Source: Vibrio spartinae (GTDB lineage: Bacteria; Pseudomonadota; Gammaproteobacteria; Enterobacterales; Vibrionaceae). From it: a DNA stretch of 64,000 nt. Positions 57,542-64,000 of the stretch are shown piece after piece. The DNA lies in the NCBI RefSeq assembly GCF_024347135.1, contig NZ_AP024907.1:115001-179000 (forward strand), in the 5' to 3' direction. Below the pieces are notes generated by a model. The model saw nothing but the letters and a program-made list of their open reading frames with translations. It was not told the origin of the DNA and did not search any database. A program made the position numbers and the translations under genes. The first letter of the stretch is position 1, and every line of letters begins with the position of its first letter.

Positions 57542-57572
57542 TGTACCACAGACTGAATCGGGCTGTGGTACA
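57542..57572 (+). terminator. Hairpin after the regulator gene
   Basis: Ten-base-pair stem TGTACCACAG / CTGTGGTACA, about 36 bp past the stop codon, without a T run. Possibly a Rho-dependent or 3'-end-protecting structure. The rest of 57506-57912 is AT-rich with no gene seen. Confidence 0.5.
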
Positions 57573-57912
57573 TGGGGATTGAATTATGACAATTCTTTGA
57601 TATTAAAAATGCTAACCATCAAATTCATTTATATCCTCAAGTAGCCAGTTAAATTCATCGTCTTTTCAAATCGTGCATCATCAAAGAGTTAATTTTGTTT
57701 TTGTTATCAATAACAATGAACCATTTCTGGACGTATCTATATAAATGATAATTATCTTATTGACTTCAATAGATAATTTGAACGATTATAACAGCTTAGT
57801 TTCATATGACATATGCACTTCTATTTTTATCACTTTTGATATGACTCATGAATCAATCTCATTGCCGCTGTCCGCGTTATTCTTTGATGGGCAAACTTGA
57901 ATATAAAAACTG

Positions 57913-58410
57913 ATGAATGTGACTTTAACAGAGAGTAAGGTTCAATCTTACCAAGCCGTAACCCCCACAACCGTTCGTATCGAGCTGGATAATTCCCAAA
58001 CAGTGCTTCTGAGACTGTCGGAGCCATGGATATTGAATCAAGGTGACTTGGTCGCCATTGCCGGGTTTCAGGATCACCAAAGTAACGTGTTGATAGGTTA
58101 TGGCTATATCAATCTGTCACAACATGTAAAATCAATCGGGCGGAGTCACGGGGGGCCTTTTTTCCTCTTCGGCGCACTGCTGAGCATCATCACATTGGGC
58201 ATCATTGCGTTTATCTTCTCCGGAGAAGGAATGATCGCGTTTTCTGACATTTTGACCACGCTTCCTCTTGCTGTCGTATTACTGTTTTCTGGCTTCTTTA
58301 TTTGGATAGGTGTTAAAGCTAAACGAAAAGAGCGATACGTGAAGAGAATGCTGGAGCAAGTGGAAATGAAAGACAGCCATGAATCACGAAGACTTGAGCA
58401 GAGTATTTAA
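57913..58410 (+). CDS. Small membrane protein of unknown function
   Basis: A 165-residue protein. The N-terminal ~75 residues look like a soluble beta-rich domain (VRIELDNSQTVLLRLSEPW). Two membrane helices follow (~80-104 and ~113-134), then a charged C-terminal tail (KAKRKERYVKRMLEQVEMK). There is no signal peptide and no motif I recognise. The ribosome site is weak. It stands alone at the boundary between the PTS regulon and the AT-rich final segment. Confidence 0.65.
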   Translation: MNVTLTESKVQSYQAVTPTTVRIELDNSQTVLLRLSEPWILNQGDLVAIAGFQDHQSNVLIGYGYINLSQHVKSIGRSHGGPFFLFGALLSIITLGIIAFIFSGEGMIAFSDILTTLPLAVVLLFSGFFIWIGVKAKRKERYVKRMLEQVEMKDSHESRRLEQSI

Positions 58411-59204
58411 TCTGCGTTGAATAGCTAAAATTTTGTTTAGTTATATGGTGTGATGACTCACTGTGCAGGTATTGTTGCGTGATAAAACTTTTGAATTCGA
58501 ACTATATTTGGACACACAAGTTCACCAATCAATAATATTGTCGGAAGAGTCGACACAGTGCTTTATCGATGCAGATAAATTAATCTGGAATTGATTCTAT
58601 ATTTTGACTTTCTTACTTTAAATCGGCCGTTGTAACTGAACGAAAAATCGCCTAAGAATCTTCAGTATGGCGTAGGCTTTATTGATGGTTTTGTAACCAT
58701 CATGAAGCCGACCATGCCATCGTCATATCTTTTGATAACTATTTTAACACCAAGCAGAGATATTATTGGCTTATATAGTTAGTAGTCTGATGCTATTTGG
58801 TGAAGAACTAATACTTTGTTCTACTCCCCCCTATCTTGCTACCCAATACTTTAAAAACGAAAGGATGTTGGACAAACGGGAAATCCATCATCCATGTCGT
58901 CGCAATCAATAGACTTGATAGCGATGGATTATTTGAAATACAGATAATCTGGTTAAAATATGCTCAAATGTTAACTGGAGTGTGATTTTTGTTATTTTTT
59001 TCATTGCTTGTATTACAATTTGGGATTTTTTGTGAGAGTATTGTTGTCAATCTGTTGCATTGATGTTTGTTTTATTGCAATTAATTTCAATTATTGTGGT
59101 TTCTTATTGTTCTGAGTGTTTTCATGAAATGTTGATTGTCTTTTTCAGTCTTGTCACTTTCTTGCTTAGCTTGAGGAAACCATAAAATTAACGAGTTAGT
59201 TGGG
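58411..59204. other. AT-rich intergenic region with a possible gene relic
   Basis: Nearly 800 bp without an intact gene, more AT-rich than the conserved parts of the window. It contains a short decayed coding-like stretch on the minus strand (58618-58719) and presumably the promoter for the oxygenase-peptide cluster starting at 59205. I see no operator or RNA gene that I can name. Confidence 0.6.
58618..58719 (-). pseudogene. Short decayed coding remnant (unidentified)
   Basis: One minus-strand frame reads WHGRLHDGYKTINKAYAIL followed by KILRRFFVQLQRPI and a stop, with an in-frame stop just upstream. The composition looks like a protein C terminus rather than random AT-rich DNA. A mobile-element or phage gene end is possible, but I cannot identify it. 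Confidence 0.35.
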
Positions 59205-60806
59205 ATGATGAGGCGAGAAAATTTCCTTGAGACGGAAGGTGAGGTATTTTTTTATCTGAGAGATAACGTCGTTATTGAGCCATTAGTCGAGCATTGGTAT
59301 GCATGGCACTATTTACTTTCTCCGGTCGCCCGTTCTTTTTTTATGAGGAAGAATCGGAAGCAGTTAAGATCATTTTTAAAATACCCTGAATTTCATAGCG
59401 GTATTTCCAGTGGAAAAGTAGGTACGGTCAGGTTATCTGTTGATGACGTACTCAGTGTGAAGCAGTATCTAGATAGCACCCAACAACTCGAGTCGCAACA
59501 AGAGCAATTAGTTGCTGCTGTAGAAAAGCTTGATGATTTAGTTTTCCAATTCAGAGGTGATAGTTTAGAACCTCTGTATCAGGAAATTCCTTTCGAATTG
59601 AAAGGTAGGACAGAGCTTTTCTATGCTCGGAATCAGAGTGGCTCATACCGTCTTTTTGAAAATGCATTTGAGGGAATATTTGATAGGTGTGAAAGTGTAT
59701 TATTCACATTAAAAACGGAGTACACCAAACGTCCACCAGTGTTTAATACACCACGCTTGACCTGTTATGAAAGTCAGTTTCTGATTGATATTGATTTTAA
59801 AGATAAAATACTTGATAAAATTTTTGAGTCAAGACAAGCTCCGATCGATTTCAACAAGCTGTGCCAGGAAATGAATCTGACTGATGAAGAGAAACAGAAG
59901 TTCAGAAAGTTTTTTACGTCAGAGTATAGAGAAAAAGCATTATCAGAGCCTGATGGTGGAAAGATTCGTTATTTTGGTCATGCAACGTTATTGATTGAAA
60001 CTTCGTCTGAATCATTACTGATTGATCCTTGGATTCAGAATGAGTCTTTTGAAAAAGATGGGAAGAATTCATACTCGCTATCTGATTTACCTACTCATAT
60101 CGATTATGTTGTGATCACTCATGGGCATGCTGATCACTTTAATATAGAAACCTTGCTACAAATCAGACATAAAGTCGGGCAGATAATTGTTCCTAAAAGT
60201 TCTGGCGACATGATTGAAGACCCATCACTGGCAAAAATACTTAAACAAATCGGTTTTGGAAATGTGGTCGAAGTAGACCCGTTTGAGAAGATTCATGGAA
60301 GTACTTTTCAACTGCATACTATTCCTTTTTTGGGGGAGCATGGCGATCTTCGAGTGGATGCAAAGTCATCTTATTATATTGAAACTGATTCTGAGCAACT
60401 GCTTATATTATCGGACTCGAAATTTATACAAGAAGAAATTTATCAGTATCTGTTCAAGCACTCGCTTAAAGTTAGCAAGATGTTTGTTGGGATGGAGTGT
60501 GAAGGTGCGCCATATACTTGGCTATATGAACCTATTTTAAATCAAGGTTATCAACCAGAATACGCAAAAAATAGACGACTAATTGGCTGTAACGGTAATG
60601 AGACCGAACAATTAATTCAATTGATTAACCCTGATTCAGTATTTGTTTATGCGATGGGACTTGAGCCATGGCTTGAATATTTAACGGGTAAGCCTGCAAC
60701 TTTCGATGACTATATCGTTAGGGAGTATAAACATTTAGAGGAAAAAATGTTTCAGGAAGATAGGTCGATCAAGCTGCTATATTGGTCTGAAGAAATTTCA
60801 ATTTGA
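59205..60806 (+). CDS. CmlA-like diiron oxygenase with metallo-beta-lactamase fold
   Basis: A 533-residue protein. The N-terminal domain (~1-245) is not of a common type. The C-terminal metallo-beta-lactamase fold has THGHADH (His306, His308, Asp310, His311). Downstream lie LGEHGDL (Glu378), LSDSK (Asp404) and GMECEGAPYTWLY (Glu431). Length and ligand spacing match the chloramphenicol beta-hydroxylase CmlA (532 residues; ligand residues near 305-310, 377, 403) almost one for one. The Glu in place of the usual MBL His is the family mark. I cannot place the last CmlA His ligand with certainty. CmlA-type enzymes hydroxylate amino acids held on NRPS carrier domains. No NRPS is visible here, so the substrate is open. 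AT-rich; first gene of the cluster; weak ribosome site. Confidence 0.78.
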   Translation: MMRRENFLETEGEVFFYLRDNVVIEPLVEHWYAWHYLLSPVARSFFMRKNRKQLRSFLKYPEFHSGISSGKVGTVRLSVDDVLSVKQYLDSTQQLESQQEQLVAAVEKLDDLVFQFRGDSLEPLYQEIPFELKGRTELFYARNQSGSYRLFENAFEGIFDRCESVLFTLKTEYTKRPPVFNTPRLTCYESQFLIDIDFKDKILDKIFESRQAPIDFNKLCQEMNLTDEEKQKFRKFFTSEYREKALSEPDGGKIRYFGHATLLIETSSESLLIDPWIQNESFEKDGKNSYSLSDLPTHIDYVVITHGHADHFNIETLLQIRHKVGQIIVPKSSGDMIEDPSLAKILKQIGFGNVVEVDPFEKIHGSTFQLHTIPFLGEHGDLRVDAKSSYYIETDSEQLLILSDSKFIQEEIYQYLFKHSLKVSKMFVGMECEGAPYTWLYEPILNQGYQPEYAKNRRLIGCNGNETEQLIQLINPDSVFVYAMGLEPWLEYLTGKPATFDDYIVREYKHLEEKMFQEDRSIKLLYWSEEISI

Positions 60807-60825
60807 TTTTAATTTAGTGACGCGT

Positions 60826-61854
60826 ATGGAAAAGTATAAGATATATCAGTTAACGACTGAAGACCTTGAGTTCATCTACCGTGCTTGTCATCAGTTGATA
60901 GAAAAACATGATTCAGTTGAAACTGATATTTTCGCCAGAGACTGTGCGGTATATGCCATGGAACTCAGCCGAAATTTGAGAGAGGCCGTATTAGATTTTA
61001 AAAATACGACTCACAGTTATGCTGCATTCTTAATTCATGGTCTTCCGTTTGATATTGAAAATATTCAGACACCCAGTACTTGGGACTGTAATTGGCATCA
61101 TTCTGAGACGTTTACTTATGAAGTGATCCATTCATTAATCTCCTGTCTGTTTGGTGAAATTTTTGGGTGGTCAACACAAGAGAATGGCCGCTTCATGCGT
61201 TATGTGGTACCCATCCAAGGAGATGCTTATGAACAGCTGGGGTCAAGTAGTTCTGTTGAATTGGATTGGCATACGGAAGAAGCCTTCCATCCAACACCGG
61301 CTGATTATGTTTCGTTAATGTGTTATCGCAATTCGGAACAAGCGGCGACATCATTATGTCATGTCGATGAAATTGTCCGTCAGTTAGATGAGAAAATACT
61401 TGATATTCTGTTTAGCAGGTCTTTTTGCATTGCGCCAGATACATCACATCACGTCAAAGAAAATAAGAGTAACCACTGGGATATTGATATTAAAAAGTAC
61501 TGTATGAGTGCTGAAGCTAAGTATGCAGATACCCCGATATCAGTTTTATACGGAAATCGGGAATGGCCTTTCATGCGTGCAGATCTGCCTTATATGGCAG
61601 TGTTTGATGGAAATGAAGATGCTGCAATGGCTCTGGAACAATTCAAGTTGGTCGTGAACCAATCTCTCATTGACGTTTGTCTTACTGAAGGACAGATAAT
61701 GTTGATAGATAACAGAAGGGCTGTACACGGTAGACGTCAGTTTTCAGCAAAATATGATAATTATGGCCGATGGTTAAAGAGAATTAATATTATCAGAGAT
61801 CTACGTGCTTTAGCCTCAGAATTTAACCAGCTGTGTGACAGACGCATTGTATAA
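60826..61854 (+). CDS. Fe(II)/2-oxoglutarate oxygenase, clavaminate synthase/VioC-like
   Basis: A 342-residue enzyme of the TauD/clavaminate-synthase group. Iron ligands are His149 and Glu151 (DWHTEEAFHP) and His301 (AVHGRR). Arg315, 14 residues on, is suited to bind 2-oxoglutarate. The HxE (not HxD) facial triad and the HTE-AFHP block are typical of amino-acid hydroxylases such as VioC, OrfP and AsnO, which act on Arg, Asn or related residues, free or tethered. A GTG three codons earlier (60817) is an alternative start. It lies about 10-20 bp after the CmlA-like gene. A substrate with Arg, Lys or Asn character is a guess. Confidence 0.85.
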   Translation: MEKYKIYQLTTEDLEFIYRACHQLIEKHDSVETDIFARDCAVYAMELSRNLREAVLDFKNTTHSYAAFLIHGLPFDIENIQTPSTWDCNWHHSETFTYEVIHSLISCLFGEIFGWSTQENGRFMRYVVPIQGDAYEQLGSSSSVELDWHTEEAFHPTPADYVSLMCYRNSEQAATSLCHVDEIVRQLDEKILDILFSRSFCIAPDTSHHVKENKSNHWDIDIKKYCMSAEAKYADTPISVLYGNREWPFMRADLPYMAVFDGNEDAAMALEQFKLVVNQSLIDVCLTEGQIMLIDNRRAVHGRRQFSAKYDNYGRWLKRINIIRDLRALASEFNQLCDRRIV

Positions 61855-61865
61855 GGAATGTTATT

Positions 61866-63428
61866 ATGCATCATAAATATATCATTATTGGCGCTGGACC
61901 CGCTGGATTGCAGCTCGCTTATTATTTCGAAAAATCAAATGAAGACTATTTGATTCTGGAAAGAGGTAATTGTTCAGGGAATACATTTAAAACTTTACCA
62001 AAACATGGTAAGTTGATCTCTATTAACAAGGTTTATACAGGTTATCATGATGATGGGGTTAATCTTCGTTGGGACTGGAATTCATTATTAAATGATGAAG
62101 GTTTTCTTTTTAAAAATTATTCTGAAAAATACTTCCCTGATGCAAAGGATTTGGTTCATTATTTAAATGATTTTAAAGAAAAGTTTGGGATTAATGTCGC
62201 TTACCATACCGAAATTGTATCCATTGAAAAAAGTGAATGCTTTTCGTTAAGTGATGCTGATGGTAATGTTTATACATGTGAAAATCTAATTATCGCAACT
62301 GGACTGTCAAAAGAAAAAAAACCTTGCTTTCGAGGTAGTGAATATGTGAAGTCTTATACTGAAGCCTCAATTAACCCTGATGATTATAAAAATAAGTCTG
62401 TTTTAATTTTAGGGAAAGGTAACTCTGCTTTTGAAACGGCTGATAATTTAATTGAAACAGCGTCTGTTATACATCTATTAAGCCCGGCGCCAGTAAAGAT
62501 GGCATGGAAAACACATTATGTTGGGCATTTGAGAGCAGTCAATAACAATATATTGGATACATATCAGTTAAAGTCACAGAACACTATTCTTGATGCTGAA
62601 GTGACAAGCATTACTAAAGATAAAGACAAGTATATTGTTGATTTTTCCTATACTCATGCGAATGGACAGAATTGGCAGGTGGTTGTTGACGAAATTATTT
62701 CATGTATCGGTTTTTATTTTGATAATAGTATATTTAAAGGTGATGCAGTTCCTCAACTTACTGAAAATAAAAAGTATCCTAATATGACAGAGTATTGGGA
62801 GTCATCAAATATTGATGGTATGTTTTTTGCTGGAACAATAATGCATATGCGTGATTATAATAAATCATTCTCTGGATTTATTCATGGATTCAGATACAAC
62901 GTGAAAGCATTAGCTGAAATATTAAAAATGAAGCAAGGAAAAAATGCATTTCATCGTGAGAATATGAACTCGTTTGAATCTGCCTATGAAAAAATAATGT
63001 ACCGAATTCATAGTAATTCATCGCTATATCAGCAGCCAGGATTTATCAGTGATGTACTGCTTATTAGTGATAAAGGTGTTGAATACGTTGTCGATATGCC
63101 GGTAGATCTCATTGAAAATACATATCAGAAATCAAACCATATCCGATTAACTTTTGAATATGGGAAGAAAGAGCATCCCGATCCATTTAATGTTATCCGG
63201 ATGCCGGATGATGGCGATAGCAGTACATTTATCCATCCGGTTTTTCGTGTCTATAAGGATGGTGCCATTGTAGATGAATACCATATTCCTGAAGACTTGC
63301 AGAATGAATGGAATAAGGAAATGTATACAACGCCTTTTAAAAATTTCTTGAAAATGGTTTTGCCATTGGAAAGGAAAAATATGTCTCAAGGTAAGAGACA
63401 TGAAACGTTAGGTAACTATTGTTCATAA
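61866..63428 (+). CDS. FAD/NAD(P)-dependent oxidoreductase, flavin monooxygenase-like
   Basis: A 520-residue flavoprotein. The FAD-binding motif is GAGPAG (residues 9-14), followed by a Glu at the end of strand 2 (LILERG). A second nucleotide motif is GKGNSAFE (~183-190), and the C-terminal FAD segment ends FFAGTIMH (~325). About 130 C-terminal residues beyond the oxidoreductase core are unfamiliar. The layout resembles FOXRED2-like and N- or Baeyer-Villiger-type monooxygenases, but the exact class motif is unclear. AAGGA precedes the ATG, 11 bp after the 2OG oxygenase gene. The coding sequence is markedly AT-rich. Confidence 0.82.
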   Translation: MHHKYIIIGAGPAGLQLAYYFEKSNEDYLILERGNCSGNTFKTLPKHGKLISINKVYTGYHDDGVNLRWDWNSLLNDEGFLFKNYSEKYFPDAKDLVHYLNDFKEKFGINVAYHTEIVSIEKSECFSLSDADGNVYTCENLIIATGLSKEKKPCFRGSEYVKSYTEASINPDDYKNKSVLILGKGNSAFETADNLIETASVIHLLSPAPVKMAWKTHYVGHLRAVNNNILDTYQLKSQNTILDAEVTSITKDKDKYIVDFSYTHANGQNWQVVVDEIISCIGFYFDNSIFKGDAVPQLTENKKYPNMTEYWESSNIDGMFFAGTIMHMRDYNKSFSGFIHGFRYNVKALAEILKMKQGKNAFHRENMNSFESAYEKIMYRIHSNSSLYQQPGFISDVLLISDKGVEYVVDMPVDLIENTYQKSNHIRLTFEYGKKEHPDPFNVIRMPDDGDSSTFIHPVFRVYKDGAIVDEYHIPEDLQNEWNKEMYTTPFKNFLKMVLPLERKNMSQGKRHETLGNYCS

Positions 63429-63438
63429 GGAAAATATC

Positions 63439-63519
63439 ATGAAAAAATCAAACGTACAGAAAAAAGCGAAAATTAGCCGTAACAAGAATGGCCAATATTT
63501 GGGCAATCTGATCGGTTAA
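63439..63519 (+). CDS. 26-residue Lys-rich peptide, candidate precursor or scaffold peptide
   Basis: A short ORF of 26 codons. It has an N-terminal part MKKSNVQKKAK with six Lys or Arg nearby, a middle ISRNKN and the C-terminal end GQYLGNLIG. The ribosome site AAGGA overlaps the stop of the flavoprotein gene, seven bases before the ATG, so translation is coupled. There is no Cys, and no signal peptide. A strong hairpin follows at 63527 and then the next gene. A tiny basic peptide between tailoring oxygenases suggests a RiPP precursor or a carrier peptide to which the oxygenases' substrate is attached. No known family is recognised, and its expression is not shown. Confidence 0.6.
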   Translation: MKKSNVQKKAKISRNKNGQYLGNLIG

Positions 63520-63526
63520 AGCCGTT

Positions 63527-63552
63527 ATGGTCCCCACATTGCTGGGGACCAT
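63527..63552 (+). other. Intercistronic hairpin after the peptide gene
   Basis: Perfect nine-base-pair stem ATGGTCCCC / GGGGACCAT with loop ACATTGCT. No T run follows; the next gene's ribosome site GGAGG begins three bases after the stem. Such a structure can raise the yield of the upstream peptide message relative to the enzymes downstream. Confidence 0.8.
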
Positions 63553-63563
63553 ATGGAGGATTT

Positions 63564-64000
63564 ATGATTGTAATAAGACCAGAAAAATATAAGCAGTTGG
63601 GTGAGTCTGAAAACTGTGATTTTGTGCTACTGACGAATAGTGAATTCTCCGACAAATTTGAAATATCAACGGAGAATGACTATCTATCGAAAAAAATAAT
63701 AGCTTGCGATACTCCAGAAAGCTTTCATGACATTTTGGATCATCAAAAATTAGCGCGTCAAACCCATTTCCTTGTCATTTCTCCTCATGCTTTATTCTCT
63801 TCTCCACCGGCAGAGAAAATTGCAGAGAAGTGTAAAATTATTTCAATGCCTTGTAACTCAACAGAAATATTTTTAGAAGATATAAATTATTTCTTAGAAA
63901 AAATGGAATTGACAGATCCTGATGCTCAAAAAGCTTGGGCGGATCACTTCTTTGATCATGTCGAAGAATCTGACCACATCCAGTTTGTTGATAAAAAGAA
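63564..64000 (+). CDS. Unidentified protein, runs off the window
   Basis: An open frame of 145 codons from an ATG with GGAGG five bases upstream, without a stop before the window ends. It begins MIVIRPEKYKQLGE and later reads AWADHFFDHVEESDHIQFVD. Acidic, soluble, with no signal peptide and no motif I can assign. The beginning has alternating hydrophobic strands (FVLLTN, THFLVIS). It is co-directional with the peptide and oxygenase genes and probably part of the same pathway. Confidence 0.8.
   Translation, partial: MIVIRPEKYKQLGESENCDFVLLTNSEFSDKFEISTENDYLSKKIIACDTPESFHDILDHQKLARQTHFLVISPHALFSSPPAEKIAEKCKIISMPCNSTEIFLEDINYFLEKMELTDPDAQKAWADHFFDHVEESDHIQFVDKK

Noticed and set aside
57747..57756. 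GATAATTATC as a Fur box before the small membrane protein gene
   Set aside because: Only the core ten bases are symmetric. The surrounding AT-rich sequence does not extend the Fur pattern.
59205..60806. The MBL-fold protein as an ordinary zinc hydrolase or lactamase
   Set aside because: The Glu in GEHGDL, the MEC-GAP-TWLY segment and the length all point to the CmlA diiron group instead.

Overview
This window comes from a gammaproteobacterial chromosome that looks like a Vibrio or close relative. The grounds are Vibrio-type 5S rRNA, an Arg-His-Pro-His-Pro tRNA array, the gene order ilvY/ilvC-ubiK-RND efflux pair-rep-tRNAs-peptide ABC transporter, a VarA/CsrB-type regulatory RNA, and Vibrio-like protein sequences throughout. 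Every call was made by reading the sequence and from knowledge of the families. No database search was run.

Region by region. Positions 1-1.4 kb hold the 3' end of an rRNA operon (23S, 5S, tRNA-Ser) with its terminator, followed by a decayed phospholipase D-family gene. From 2.8 to 14.5 kb lie a Cache-domain chemoreceptor, divergent ilvY/ilvC, ubiK, an RND efflux pair (vexAB by synteny) and rep helicase. From 14.7 to 15.9 kb there is a tRNA array running into a 169-bp tandem repeat built from the tRNA-Pro 3' end and its terminator. From 16.4 to 24.3 kb are a four-gene peptide ABC transporter, a SPOR-domain protein and a Fur-box-preceded iron-type binding protein. From 24.3 to 28.9 kb is a galactofuranose-type ABC operon (ytfQ-ytfR-ytfT-yjfF). 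From 29.5 to 48 kb are an unusual PilJ/MCP/PilZ chemoreceptor, gor, rlmJ, prlC, a PAP2-type phosphatase lipoprotein, uvrD, yqfB, a CsrB-family RNA on the minus strand, ggt, two small-molecule exporters, recQ and a small companion ORF. A secreted alpha/beta-hydrolase lies at 48-49 kb.

From 49.5 to 57.5 kb is a self-contained beta-glucoside (cellobiose-type) PTS regulon: an outer-membrane porin, two IIC permeases, one IIB, one IIA, a GH1 phospho-beta-glucosidase and a LacI-family repressor. All are linked by the same TTGGAAACC/GGTTTCCAA operator, one copy of which is embedded in a perfect 46-bp palindrome.

The last 5 kb (59.2-64.0 kb) is AT-rich and differs from the rest. A CmlA-like diiron oxygenase, a clavaminate-synthase-like Fe/2OG oxygenase and a flavin-dependent oxidoreductase are co-directional with a 26-residue Lys-rich peptide gene. 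A strong hairpin and an unidentified ORF that runs off the window follow. No carrier-protein or NRPS gene is visible here. A ribosomal-peptide or peptide-scaffold biosynthetic locus is the most interesting reading, and it is an inference.
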